43,664 bases of DNA. It comes from an uncultured Neomegalonema sp. GTDB lineage: Bacteria; Pseudomonadota; Alphaproteobacteria; Rhodobacterales; Rhodobacteraceae. The DNA is taken from assembly GCA_937948985.1 (NCBI GenBank), contig CALFAK010000008.1, positions 1 through 43,664 on the forward strand, written 5' to 3'. The notes under the pieces were generated by a model, which made no database searches, was not told the DNA's origin, and saw nothing but the letters and a program-made list of their open reading frames with translations. Position numbers and translations under genes: made by a program. Positions within the stretch are counted from its first letter, which is position 1; every line of letters starts with the position of its first letter. Below, piece after piece: positions 24,377 through 33,743 of the stretch.

Positions 24377-27039
24377 CCCGCACGGTCCCGCAAAATCGTA
24401 GCATGGGCGGCGGCGAGGCGCGAGGCGGGTGCGCGGAAGGGCGAGCAGGAGACGTAGTTGAAATCGAGGCTGTCGCAAAAGCGGATCGTGTGCAGATCAC
24501 CGCCATGCTCACCGCAGACGCTGACCGTCAGATCAGGCCGCTGCGCCCGCCCGCGCTCGGCCCCGATCTTCAGCAACTCGCCCACGCCGTCCTCATCCAG
24601 CCGATGAAACGGATCATGCGTCAGCGCGCCTTGGGCAATGTAGTCCCGCACGAAATGCCCCACATCATCGCGGGACAGGCCATAAGCCATCTGCGTCAGG
24701 TCATTCGTGCCAAAGCTGACAAATTCCGCTGTCTCGCATATTTTCGCGCAGCGCAGCACGGCCCGGGGGGTTTCGATCATCACGCCCAGCTTATAGTTCG
24801 GCCCGCGCCCGCTTTCGTGGCGCAGGGCGGCGGCCATCGACTCGATCCGCTTTCCGAACAGGGCCATCTCGTGATCGGTGGAAACGAATGGCAGCATAAT
24901 CTCCAGATCAACCGCCGCGCCCTGCGCAATCTCGACAGCTACCGCCGCCTGAAAAATCGCCCGCACCTGCATGTCGTAAATCTCAGGATGCAGCACCCCG
25001 ATGCGACAGCCGCGCCGCCCCAGCATCGGGTTGAATTCCTTAAGCGCCTTGACCCGCTCTTCCACCCGATGGACGGAGGTATCCATTTCCTTGGCCAACT
25101 CGCGCATCGCGTTTTCTGTGCGGGGCAGAAACTCGTGCAAAGGCGGGTCGAGCAAGCGGATGCAGACGGGCGCACCCGCCATCGCCTCGAATATCCCGAT
25201 GAAGTCCTCACGTTGAAGCGGCAGCAAAACCGCCAGCGCCGCGCGCCGGTCATCGGCGCTGTCCGCGAGGATAAGCTGTTGCAGAGCGGCAATCCGGCCC
25301 GCTTGGAAAAACGCGTGTTCGGTCCGGCACAGGCCAATACCCTCGGCGCCCATGCGCTTTGCAACACGCGCTTCCTCGGCGGTATCGGCATTCGCGCGCA
25401 CTTTCATCCGGCGGCGCGCATCGGCCCATGCCATCAGCGTATCGAGCGCGGGATCAGTCTCCGGCGCGATCATCGGCATTACGCCCAGCAAAGCCTCGCC
25501 TGAGGTTCCGTCGATGGTCAGCTTATCCCCGCGCCGGATCTCCTGCTCGCCCGATCCGGTCAGCACGCCCGTCTTCACATCGACACGCGCATCCCCCGCA
25601 CCGCATACACAGGGTTTGCCAAGACTGCGCGCCACCACGGCGGCGTGGCTTGTCATACCACCCCGCACGGTCAGAACGCCGGCGGCGGCATACATGCCGT
25701 GAATGTCTTCGGGGCTTGTCTCGCTGCGCACAAGAATTGCCGCGCGCCCCTTCGCGTTAAGGGTTTCCGCCTCCGTCGGGGTGAACACAACCTCACCGGT
25801 TGCCGCGCCGGGCGAGGCGGGCAAGCCTTTTGCAATCACAGTGCGCGCGGCTTTGGGATCGACTTTCGGGTGCAGCAGTTGCTCAAGATCACCGGGGTTG
25901 ACCCGCAGCAACGCCTCATCGCGCGAAATCGCACCGCTTTCGGCCATCTCCACCGCGATGCGCAGCCCCGCCCGCGCGCTGCGCTTGGCCGTGCGTGTCT
26001 GCAACAGCCACAGCGCCCCGCGATCAACCGTAAACTCAATCTCCTGCGCATCTGAGAAATGCTTCTCCAGCAATTCCGCATGAGCCTTGAGGGCGGCAAA
26101 CGCATCGGGCAGGGCGGTTTCCATCGGCGGTGTCGTCGCCCGTGAGACGGGGGCATCGGCCAAACTCAGCGCAGCGGGCGTGCGCAGCCCCGCCACCACA
26201 TCATCACCCTGCGCGTTGGGCAGGTATTCGCCAAACAAGCGCGGCTCGCCCGTGTTGGGATCGCGGGTAAAGGCCACGCCCGTGGCAGATGCGTCAACGC
26301 GGTTGCCGAACACCATCATCTGCACCGTCACAGCTGTCCCGATGCTGTCATCAACGCCTTGAATAGCGCGATAACGGCGGGCGCGGGGGCTGTTCCAACT
26401 ATCGAAAACCGCCTCGACTGCACCAAAAAGTTGTATGTGTGCATCTTCGGGGAAAGGTGCATCGCTCTCATCCGCGATGAACTCCAGCATCTTCGCGTTG
26501 ACCGCCGCCAGACCCTCCGCGTCGAGCGCCTCCAACTCCGTCGCATCATTGGCCATCAGCCAATCATCGACGCAATCCTCAAGGTCTTCCGCCTCAACCT
26601 CTAACATCGCCTCCGCCAATGGCGGGATCAGGCGGCGGCGGCAATCCTCGGCGTGGCGTGGTGAGGTGTCTCGCGCCAATGCCGTATGCGCTGTGCCGGT
26701 CAGACCGACATTCAGGATCGTGTCCAGCATTCCCGGCATTGAAATCGCCGCACCGGAGCGTACCGATACAAGCAGCGGGCTGGTATCCGCGCCGAACCCG
26801 TGGCTGGTGACGCCCTCCAACCATGCAACCGCATCGGTGATCTGGCTTTTCAGTTCATCGGGTAACCCGCCACTCTCAAGCCAGCGTTCATAGGCGCTGA
26901 CATTAATAACAAAACCCGGCGGGACGGGCAGGGCGAGGTTTGTCATCTCGCACAGATATGCGCCCTTGCGCCCCAACATCTGCGCATCCGCCGCGCTGCC
27001 CTCACACATGCCGCCCCCGAAGCGGTGGATCATGTTCAT
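24373..27039 (-). CDS. ppdK: Pyruvate, phosphate dikinase
   Basis: An 888-residue cytosolic enzyme interconverting pyruvate + ATP + Pi and PEP + AMP + PPi. Domain order is normal: N-terminal ATP-grasp (FGGGMCEGSAAD near the start, LLVSVRSGAAISMPGMLDTILN), the swivelling phosphohistidine domain (RGGMTSHAAVVAR, phospho-His465) and the C-terminal PEP barrel (GIGLCRTEH, GVMIETPRA, FGTNDLTQM, catalytic Cys842 in SVCGEHGG). I start at the ATG at 27039, with AGAGG 6 nt upstream, because the 40 codons before it are the repeat at 27071-27170. It follows glyS at 160 bp and overlaps meaB. Regulation by a PPDK regulatory protein is common, but none is seen here. Confidence 0.95.
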   Translation of the reverse strand: MNMIHRFGGGMCEGSAADAQMLGRKGAYLCEMTNLALPVPPGFVINVSAYERWLESGGLPDELKSQITDAVAWLEGVTSHGFGADTSPLLVSVRSGAAISMPGMLDTILNVGLTGTAHTALARDTSPRHAEDCRRRLIPPLAEAMLEVEAEDLEDCVDDWLMANDATELEALDAEGLAAVNAKMLEFIADESDAPFPEDAHIQLFGAVEAVFDSWNSPRARRYRAIQGVDDSIGTAVTVQMMVFGNRVDASATGVAFTRDPNTGEPRLFGEYLPNAQGDDVVAGLRTPAALSLADAPVSRATTPPMETALPDAFAALKAHAELLEKHFSDAQEIEFTVDRGALWLLQTRTAKRSARAGLRIAVEMAESGAISRDEALLRVNPGDLEQLLHPKVDPKAARTVIAKGLPASPGAATGEVVFTPTEAETLNAKGRAAILVRSETSPEDIHGMYAAAGVLTVRGGMTSHAAVVARSLGKPCVCGAGDARVDVKTGVLTGSGEQEIRRGDKLTIDGTSGEALLGVMPMIAPETDPALDTLMAWADARRRMKVRANADTAEEARVAKRMGAEGIGLCRTEHAFFQAGRIAALQQLILADSADDRRAALAVLLPLQREDFIGIFEAMAGAPVCIRLLDPPLHEFLPRTENAMRELAKEMDTSVHRVEERVKALKEFNPMLGRRGCRIGVLHPEIYDMQVRAIFQAAVAVEIAQGAAVDLEIMLPFVSTDHEMALFGKRIESMAAALRHESGRGPNYKLGVMIETPRAVLRCAKICETAEFVSFGTNDLTQMAYGLSRDDVGHFVRDYIAQGALTHDPFHRLDEDGVGELLKIGAERGRAQRPDLTVSVCGEHGGDLHTIRFCDSLDFNYVSCSPFRAPASRLAAAHATILRDRAG

Positions 27040-27070
27040 ATCCGGCCTCTGAAAGTCGTCCCGTTCAGCG

Positions 27071-27170
27071 CCTCTCCCCGCTTGCGGGGGGAGGTTGGGA
27101 CGGGGGTGCATCCGCCTGCGTAAGTTGCGAGACCGCCCATCCCGGCCCTGCCTCCGCAAGCGGGGAGAGG
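27071..27170. repeat. Long palindromic intergenic repeat between glyS and ppdK
   Basis: CCTCTCCCCGCTTGCGG at 27071-27087 is the exact reverse complement of 27154-27170, and pairing continues inward to about 20 bp with one G-T. The inner part also pairs partly (GGGACGGG against CCATCCCGG), so the whole 100 bp could fold as one long hairpin. The outer stem resembles the hairpin at 5590-5608. It is probably a dispersed REP- or MITE-like element and may affect stability of the glyS-ppdK message. Confidence 0.8.
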
Positions 27171-27199
27171 GCGAGGTGGTGCGGTTCTAAGCCTCACAA

Positions 27200-29437
27200 T
27201 CATCCCTCAACTTTCGAGAACACGGCGACATGGTCAACCACATCGCGGATTTGCATCAGCAGGGTCAGGCGCACGGCGCGCAGGCCCGGATCATCGGCGT
27301 TGACGATCACATCCTCGAAGAACGCATCAATCGGCCCTCGCAGACCCGACATATGTCGCATCGCGCCCTCGAAATCCTCCGCCGCCAACGCGGTATCAAT
27401 CAGCGGCGAAGCGGTAGCCAGCGCGTTGAACAACGCAACCGTCTCGGCCTTATCGTCTTCAACCCCTTCAGCGGCGGACAGATCAAGCGCGCCCTTCTTT
27501 TCCTCGGCGGCCAGAATGTTTGCCGCCCGCTTGTATCCGGCCAGCAGGTTCGTCCCGTCCTCTGTGCCGAGGAACGCTTGCAGCGCGTTGACACGCTTGA
27601 CCAGCAGCACCAGATCGTCCTGCCCGCCCAACGCAAACACCGCGTCAATAAGGTCATGCCGCACGCCTTTCTCACGCAGGGCAATCTTCAGACGGTCGGC
27701 GATGAAGTTGAGCAAATCCGTCACGGCATCGCGCATCTCTTGCTCGAATTCAGGGTCAACGGCTTCGGCCAGGCCGGAACCCGGTGTCAGCAACTGGTTC
27801 ACCGCTTGCTCGAACGCCTCGCGATTGGCCGCTGTTGCGCCTTCACCGCCCGCCAGCCCTTCGATGGCGTCAAACAACGGTGCGCCAAGCGCTTTCGCAT
27901 CCCGTTGACCGATAAGGTAGACATGCCGGACCAGCGCAATGCGCACCGGATCAGATAACCGGAACCGCAGGTTATTCTCCAGGATCAGCCGGATCACGCC
28001 CAGCGCGGCACGGCGCAGCGCAAACGGGTCTTTACTGCCCGTGGGCTTCTCCTCAATGGCCCAAAAGCCCGCCAGCATGTCGATCTTATCGGCCAGCGCC
28101 ACGGCAACCGAGACAGGCTCGGACGGCACATCATCGGACGGGCCGAGCGGCTTGTAATGATCCTCACATGCGCCGGCAATACGCGGATCAAGACCGGCCG
28201 CGCTCGCATAATACCGGCCCATCAACCCTTGCAATTCAGGGAATTCATAGACCATTTCAGAGGCCAGATCAGCCTTACACGCCCGCGCCGCTTTTTGTGC
28301 GATGGCGGGGTCAATGCCGCAAACCTGCGAGAATTGCGCGGCCAGCGCGGCAATCCGCTCGATACGGCCCGCTTGTGTGCCAAGCTGGTTGTGGAAAGTC
28401 ACATTCGCCAGCGGGGCGGCCATGCCCTCAAAGCCGTGCCGCTCAATCGCGCGCAGGTCGTTTTCCCAAAAGAACTTCGCATCCGCTAACCGTGCGCGCA
28501 GGACTTTGGCATTGCCTTTCAGGATTGTTTCCCCGCCATCCGCGCCCTCGACATTGGCCACGGCGATAAAGTGTGTCACGCGGCCCGTATTGTCCTTGGC
28601 GGAGAAGAATTTCTGGTGTTCGCGCATGGAGGTTTGCAGGACTTCGGCGGGCAATTCACGGAACGCATCCTCAATCTCACCGATGATCGGGTTCGGCCAT
28701 TCGGTCAGGCCCGCATTCTCGATCAGCAGGGCGGGGTCATCGATCAGCGTGACGCCTTCAGCTGCGCATAACGCTTTGGCGCGCTTGTGGATTTCATCGG
28801 CGCGCGCATCGGGGACCAGCGTCACACGCCTCTCGGCAAGGCCCGCGTGGTAATCATCAAAACCGCTGACGGTGAAGGGCGTGGGGTCAACCATCCGGTG
28901 GCCGCGCGTTTCATTGCCCGACGCATAGCCCTCAACCTCAAACGGCACGACCGCATCGTCGAGAAGGCACAGAATCGAGGTCAAAGGCCGGACCCAGCGC
29001 ATGTCTCCACTGCCCCAGCGCATCGATTTCGGCCAAGGAAAACCACGGATCACATCAGGAACCAGCGCCGCAATGGCATCAGAAACAGGCACACCGGGTT
29101 TTGAGATAACCGCGAAATAGACATCGCTTTTCTTATCGGCGCGCACCTCAAGCTGGTCTTTGGTCAGGCCCGTAGAGCGTAAGAAGCCTTCCAGCGCTTT
29201 CTCCGGCGCATCCGTGCGCGGGCCTTTACGCTCCTCGTTCAGATCAGGGGTTTGCTCCGGCAAATCCGTGACATGCAGGGTCAGGCGGCGCGGGGTGGAG
29301 TAGGCCGTTGCCGTGCCGTGGCTGACCCCCGCCGCTTTCAACCCTTTGAGGATCGCATCGCGCAGATTCTCGCGCGCCTTGGCCTGCATACGGGCAGGGA
29401 TTTCTTCGGACAGGATTTCCAGCAAAAGATCAGGCAT
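27200..29437 (-). CDS. glyS: Glycyl-tRNA synthetase beta subunit
   Basis: The 745-residue beta chain of the alpha2beta2 bacterial glycyl-tRNA synthetase; the beta chain contacts tRNA-Gly and carries HD-like and anticodon-binding parts, while the alpha chain (GlyQ) activates glycine. It begins with the family signature LLLEILSEEIPARMQ, then GFPWPKSMRWG, MREHQKFF and DKIDMLAGFWAIEEKPTGSKDPFALRRAALG. Length is normal. The usual glyQ gene is not directly upstream: the tad operon terminator and tadC lie there instead. It is followed by the palindromic repeat and ppdK on the same strand, and no strong ribosome site is visible before the ATG. Confidence 0.95.
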   Translation of the reverse strand: MPDLLLEILSEEIPARMQAKARENLRDAILKGLKAAGVSHGTATAYSTPRRLTLHVTDLPEQTPDLNEERKGPRTDAPEKALEGFLRSTGLTKDQLEVRADKKSDVYFAVISKPGVPVSDAIAALVPDVIRGFPWPKSMRWGSGDMRWVRPLTSILCLLDDAVVPFEVEGYASGNETRGHRMVDPTPFTVSGFDDYHAGLAERRVTLVPDARADEIHKRAKALCAAEGVTLIDDPALLIENAGLTEWPNPIIGEIEDAFRELPAEVLQTSMREHQKFFSAKDNTGRVTHFIAVANVEGADGGETILKGNAKVLRARLADAKFFWENDLRAIERHGFEGMAAPLANVTFHNQLGTQAGRIERIAALAAQFSQVCGIDPAIAQKAARACKADLASEMVYEFPELQGLMGRYYASAAGLDPRIAGACEDHYKPLGPSDDVPSEPVSVAVALADKIDMLAGFWAIEEKPTGSKDPFALRRAALGVIRLILENNLRFRLSDPVRIALVRHVYLIGQRDAKALGAPLFDAIEGLAGGEGATAANREAFEQAVNQLLTPGSGLAEAVDPEFEQEMRDAVTDLLNFIADRLKIALREKGVRHDLIDAVFALGGQDDLVLLVKRVNALQAFLGTEDGTNLLAGYKRAANILAAEEKKGALDLSAAEGVEDDKAETVALFNALATASPLIDTALAAEDFEGAMRHMSGLRGPIDAFFEDVIVNADDPGLRAVRLTLLMQIRDVVDHVAVFSKVEG

Positions 29438-29527
29438 GGGGGCGCGCTCGGATTGGGACTTTCATTCGCGCGGGTTATGGCACTTTGCGTGTTGCGGTGC
29501 AATCAACGGGTTTCGCAGACCGCGCCT

Positions 29528-29556
29528 AAAAAAATGGCGCAGCCTAAGCTGCGCCA
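29528..29556 (-). terminator. Intrinsic terminator of the tad operon
   Basis: TGGCGCAG at 29535-29542 pairs with CTGCGCCA at 29549-29556 around a 6-nt loop. On the minus strand the hairpin is followed by seven T (A-run at 29528-29534). It lies 27 nt past the tadC stop, so it should end the pilus transcript before glyS. Confidence 0.9.
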
Positions 29557-29582
29557 AATCATATCCGTCTGAAAAAGATTTC

Positions 29583-30566
29583 TTACGGCTGCGCCATAAC
29601 CTGAATGGCCGCCGGGCCGATAATCACGATGAACAAAACAGGCAGGAAGAACACGATCATCGGAACCGTCAGCTTAGCCGGCAAGGACGCCGCTTTGCGT
29701 TCAGCAATCGACATACGCTCGCCGCGACTTTCTTCGGACAGCACTCGCAGGGCTGAGGCAACGGGCGTACCATAGCGTTCCGCCTGGATCAGTGCGCTGG
29801 TCAGTGCCTTGACCTGCGGCATCCCGGTACGGCGGGCAAAGTTCTCATACGCCAGCGAACGATCACCCAGATAAGACAACTCCGCATTGGTCAATGCGAT
29901 TTCACCGCCCAGTTCCGGCCCTTGTGGCGAGATTTCCTCGGCCACTTTGTTGAATGCCTTTTCAACCGACATGCCCGCTTCCACACAGATAACCGTCAGA
30001 TCGAGCGCGTCCGGGAAGGCGCGGCCCATCTTCACAAGACGTTTTTGCGTGACGTTCTTCAGATAGACATTGGGCAATGCATACCCGACCAGCATGACAA
30101 CCACCCCGATGATCGAGTGCCGTGTGGAATCAAACTGGCCCGCATAAATGAACGCGAAATAGGCGACACAGCCGATGCCGAGCAGGAATGGCATGACGAT
30201 GCGGAAGAACAGAAAAATGATGGGCGCTTTACGGCCCCGGAACCCCGCGCGCGCCAGCGACATGCGCAATTCGGTGTTCTCGACCAAATCCTGCATACGG
30301 AACTTCTCGACCGTATTGCGCATGATGTTGATCGTGTTGTCGTCGATCTGGCCTTTTTTCTTGTCTTTCTTTTTGACCTGATGCGTTGCCTTCATCGCTT
30401 CGCGGCGGTCTTTAACGCCGCTGATCCGGGATTTCGGGACCGCGCTTGTCGGGGCCACAGGTATGAAAGCCATGATACCCAAGACGCCCAGGAACGCGGC
30501 GAGACCTGCAAAAACAATCGCCAATAACATCGGCGAAATTCCTGCTGTTGTAAGTATGGCGTTCAT
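29583..30566 (-). CDS. tadC: Tad pilus inner-membrane platform protein TadC
   Basis: A 327-residue T2SSF-domain membrane protein. It has an N-terminal membrane segment (PMLLAIVFAGLAAFLGVLGIM), a Lys-rich cytoplasmic linker (KKKDKKKGQ), a pair of central segments near 117-170, the T2SSF cytoplasmic domain (FPDALDLTVICVEAGMSVEKAF to AERYGTPVASALRVLSEE) and a C-terminal membrane segment. With TadB it forms the platform on which the CpaF ATPase acts to assemble Flp pili. AGGAG lies a few nt before the ATG. It is the last gene of the operon, 175 bp after tadB, followed at once by the terminator. Confidence 0.93.
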   Translation of the reverse strand: MNAILTTAGISPMLLAIVFAGLAAFLGVLGIMAFIPVAPTSAVPKSRISGVKDRREAMKATHQVKKKDKKKGQIDDNTINIMRNTVEKFRMQDLVENTELRMSLARAGFRGRKAPIIFLFFRIVMPFLLGIGCVAYFAFIYAGQFDSTRHSIIGVVVMLVGYALPNVYLKNVTQKRLVKMGRAFPDALDLTVICVEAGMSVEKAFNKVAEEISPQGPELGGEIALTNAELSYLGDRSLAYENFARRTGMPQVKALTSALIQAERYGTPVASALRVLSEESRGERMSIAERKAASLPAKLTVPMIVFFLPVLFIVIIGPAAIQVMAQP

Positions 30567-30741
30567 CGGCCTCTCCTGACATGCGCTCTAAGCCGGGTAA
30601 TGGCGCACATATTTTCACTCATCGTTTCGTTTCCGGCGGATCAACCGGGACTTTTAAGTCCCGCCGTTTCATGGTCTTGTGTCGCTAACCTACTCAAATA
30701 CAGAGGTAAGTTGATCCGCAAAACACCAAGGATGGCATGGC
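30567..30741. other. 175-bp gap inside the tad operon (tadB to tadC)
   Basis: Unusually long for an otherwise tight operon. It contains CGGGACTT/AAGTCCCG at 30646-30663, a strong hairpin with a two-base loop. No T-run follows the stem on the minus strand. It could be an RNA-processing or stability site that lowers tadC relative to tadB. No coding frame is seen. Confidence 0.55.
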
Positions 30742-31737
30742 TTAAATCTCAATGTCGATCATGGTGTACATCATGAACACACCACAACTCATCCAGAACA
30801 ACCCGCCGCCGAGCATCATGTGACCCATCGGTGTCGTGAACAGCAGACCCAGATAATCCGGTGCAACGGCGAACAAAACAGTGGCCAGCAGGAACGGCAA
30901 AGAGCCGATGATCATCGCTGAGGCTTTTGCTTCCGACGACAGCGCCTTGATCTTTTGCTTGAGCTTTTTGCGCTCGCGCAGAGTGTTCGACAGGTTGCCC
31001 AAGGCTTCGGACAAGTTACCACCGGTCTGCTTTTGGATCGCCAAGACGATGTTGAAGAAGTTCACTTCCGGCAGCGGCATTCTATTGAACATGCGGGCCA
31101 GCGCGTCTTCGAGTGTCACACCAACAGATGTCGCATCGGTCAGCAGTTGGAATTCTGTGGAAACGGGTTCGGGCATCTCACGCGCAACAAGGCGCATACC
31201 CTCGTTGATCGGCAGGCCGGTTCTGACGCCGCGCACCAGCACGTCCAGCGCGTCAGGAAAGTGGGCGATGAACCGCTTTTGCAGACGGCCAATCTTGAAG
31301 TTCACGAATTTCTTCGGCAGCATGAAAGTGATCACAGGCCAGATCGCGGACGCGAACATGAACGGGATGCCTTTGCTCACTAGAAATGCGACCAGCGCAG
31401 CGCCTACACCGCCGAAAATCATGTAGAGTTTGCCGGGTGTGGTCGTCATCGCGGCACGCTCGATCATGACCTCAAGCGACGCTTTGGAATCTTTGCGAAG
31501 CTGCTCTTCTTGCTTGCGGATTTGGTCCTGGATTTCCTTGCGGCGATCCGTGCCCTTTTTCCCGCTTTTCTTCCCGGATTTAGCCGTCTCGATATTCAAG
31601 CGGTTGGTTCCGGAGACGGTAACTTTCAATCCGAAGATGGCGTACATAAAACCGTAAGCGGCGGCGAAAACCAGAAATCCGGTTGTCCAGATCGTACCTG
31701 TGTCACCAAGTGCGGCGCTGATCGCTTCAAACATCAT
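30742..31737 (-). CDS. tadB: Tad pilus inner-membrane platform protein TadB
   Basis: A 331-residue T2SSF-domain membrane protein, partner of TadC in the Flp pilus machine. It has an N-terminal segment (WTTGFLVFAAAYGFMYAIFG), a charged coiled-coil-like stretch (KKGTDRRKEIQDQIRKQEEQ), two central segments near 110-145, the cytoplasmic domain (FPDALDVLVRGVRTGLPINEGM to KQTGGNLSEALGNLSNTL) and two C-terminal segments. The start is taken at the ATG at 31737, with GGGAG just upstream, 16 codons inside the longer open frame. It lies 75 bp after the cpaF stop on the same strand. Confidence 0.92.
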   Translation of the reverse strand: MMFEAISAALGDTGTIWTTGFLVFAAAYGFMYAIFGLKVTVSGTNRLNIETAKSGKKSGKKGTDRRKEIQDQIRKQEEQLRKDSKASLEVMIERAAMTTTPGKLYMIFGGVGAALVAFLVSKGIPFMFASAIWPVITFMLPKKFVNFKIGRLQKRFIAHFPDALDVLVRGVRTGLPINEGMRLVAREMPEPVSTEFQLLTDATSVGVTLEDALARMFNRMPLPEVNFFNIVLAIQKQTGGNLSEALGNLSNTLRERKKLKQKIKALSSEAKASAMIIGSLPFLLATVLFAVAPDYLGLLFTTPMGHMMLGGGLFWMSCGVFMMYTMIDIEI

Positions 31738-31812
31738 GGCTCTCCCTGAGTGTCGCGGAGTTTCGCTGATCCAAGCATAGATCAAACCCGTCTTTTTTTG
31801 GTTTATGGCTCA

Positions 31813-33645
31813 TCAGCTTGCATCTTCTTCCATCGACGCCAACGCATCGAGCAGCTCGACATCCATGTTGTAACCGCGCGCACGCTCGTAAAACGCAGGT
31901 TGACCGATGCCGGTTGAGACGTGCTTGCCGATCAGTTTGCCTTTGGAATCTTCGCCCGTCACTTTGTAGAGGACGAGGTCTTGCGTCACGATCGTGTCGC
32001 CCTCCATCCCCAGCACTTCAGAGACGTGCGTAATGCGTCGCGAACCGTCACGCAGACGCTGTGCCTGAACGACCACGTTAATCGCGGAGACCATCATCTC
32101 ACGGATGGTTTTGGAGGGCAGGGCAAAGCCGCCCATCGTAATCATCGATTCCACACGGCTGAGACCCTCACGCGGGCTGTTGGCGTGCAGCGTTCCCATT
32201 GAGCCATCGTGACCGGTGTTCATGGCCTGAAGCAAATCGAATGCTTCGGGGCCACGCACCTCACCCACGATGATCCGCTCAGGACGCATACGCAGACAGT
32301 TTTTCACAAGATCACGCATCGTCACCGCGCCGCCGCCCTCAAGGTTCGGCGGGCGGGTCTCAAGGCGCACCACGTGCGGCTGTTGCAGCTGTAGTTCGGC
32401 GGAGTCTTCGCAGGTAATGATGCGCTCATCATCGCCCGCAAACCCGGACAAACAGTTCAGCAGGGTCGTTTTACCGGAACCCGTACCGCCTGAAATCAGG
32501 ATATTACAACGACAAGCGGCGGCAACCTGAATGACTTTTGCTGCCTCCGGTGTCAGCGCCCCGAAATTAATCAGGTCGCGCATCTTCAGCTTGTCTTTCT
32601 TAAACTTACGAATGGTCAGTGTCGCGCCGTCAATCGCCAATGGCGGGGCGATAACGTTAACACGAGACCCGTCCAGCAAACGCGCATCACAGATGGGTGA
32701 GGCTTCATCAACCCGGCGGCCAACCTTTTGCACCATCCGCTGACAGATTTCGAGCAACTGCTGGTTATCGCGAAAGCGGATGTTGGTCAGCTCGATCTTG
32801 CCGTTGGTCTCAATGTAGACCTGCTCGGCACCGTTGACCATGATATCGGCAATGTCATCGCGGGCCAGCAGCGGCTCCAACGGACCATAGCCAAGCACAT
32901 CGTCACATATATCATCCACGAGCCGCTTTTGCTCGGAGATGGACATAATATGCCCTTTGACCGAGATAATCTCGTTCACGATCTGCGTGATTTCGCCTTC
33001 GGCCTCGTCGCGGGCCAAGGCAACAATGCGGCTCATATCCATCGCATCAATCAAGGATGCGAAGATTTCGGATTTCAGCGCATAATAGGCCTGGTTGTGC
33101 GTGAAGTTGCGCTCACCATCAGGGCGCGATGTCGGTACAACCGATTTTTCAATTTCAGGTTTTTTACTTTTGTTGCGATTGCGCGTGGCACCGAAGCCCA
33201 CTTCACCGCCTTTGTTGTCGCGCATATCCTCGACGCCAAGTGTCTCCCCCGACGCGGCATCGCCACCAGCACCACGCATTGCGCGTTCACGGGTCGGGTC
33301 GGACGGAACATTCGCCTTATCAGCCGCCTCTTTGGCTTCACGCGCCAAAAGTGCGAGTTTTTGAGCTTGCTGAGCCTGGCGATCTTCCGATGCGCTTTCG
33401 ATGATCGATTTGCGGGGTGGGGGTGCTTTCGACTGCGGATCAACCTTGAGCGCGTCTGTCGGTTTTGCTTTGACGTTCGGCACAGGCCGTGTGCCACCCG
33501 CCGCCCCCGAACGGGGGGGAGGGGGGGGAGGGGCACGTCTTGCCCCAAGCGGTTTCGACGGCGCATTGGGTGCGGTCGCGGGGAGAGACATATTCTCGGA
33601 TGGTTTGTCACCACCCGGAGTTTGATTTGCGCGTTTGCTAAACAT
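31813..33645 (-). CDS. cpaF: Tad pilus assembly ATPase CpaF/TadA with long N-terminal extension
   Basis: A 610-residue secretion-type hexameric ATPase that powers Flp pilus assembly. The conserved enzyme begins near residue 185 ([17 protein letters not shown]) and includes Walker [10 protein letters not shown] at 386-394, the Asp box near CEDSAELQL, Walker B IIVGEVRG and the His box [11 protein letters not shown]. The first 180 or so residues are low in complexity, with a run of six prolines, many Ala, Lys and Arg and a helical [15 protein letters not shown] stretch, and are not part of the standard fold, making the protein over 100 residues longer than usual for the family. It lies 98 bp downstream of cpaE. 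The extension may be a disordered tether or partner-binding arm. Confidence 0.93.
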   Translation of the reverse strand: MFSKRANQTPGGDKPSENMSLPATAPNAPSKPLGARRAPPPPPPRSGAAGGTRPVPNVKAKPTDALKVDPQSKAPPPRKSIIESASEDRQAQQAQKLALLAREAKEAADKANVPSDPTRERAMRGAGGDAASGETLGVEDMRDNKGGEVGFGATRNRNKSKKPEIEKSVVPTSRPDGERNFTHNQAYYALKSEIFASLIDAMDMSRIVALARDEAEGEITQIVNEIISVKGHIMSISEQKRLVDDICDDVLGYGPLEPLLARDDIADIMVNGAEQVYIETNGKIELTNIRFRDNQQLLEICQRMVQKVGRRVDEASPICDARLLDGSRVNVIAPPLAIDGATLTIRKFKKDKLKMRDLINFGALTPEAAKVIQVAAACRCNILISGGTGSGKTTLLNCLSGFAGDDERIITCEDSAELQLQQPHVVRLETRPPNLEGGGAVTMRDLVKNCLRMRPERIIVGEVRGPEAFDLLQAMNTGHDGSMGTLHANSPREGLSRVESMITMGGFALPSKTIREMMVSAINVVVQAQRLRDGSRRITHVSEVLGMEGDTIVTQDLVLYKVTGEDSKGKLIGKHVSTGIGQPAFYERARGYNMDVELLDALASMEEDAS

Positions 33646-33743
33646 TTATGTCTTTCCGCCGTTCCGTCGTGAGTATCGAAATTTGCTACCGGCAGGCGGA
33701 TGCCCGCCAGTTTCTCTGTGTTTTAGAGACGGCTACCGCTATC

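Noticed and set aside
27040..27159. 40-residue N-terminal extension of PpdK
   Set aside because: Arg/Pro-rich translation of the 27071-27170 repeat; a good ribosome site lies before the ATG at 27039.
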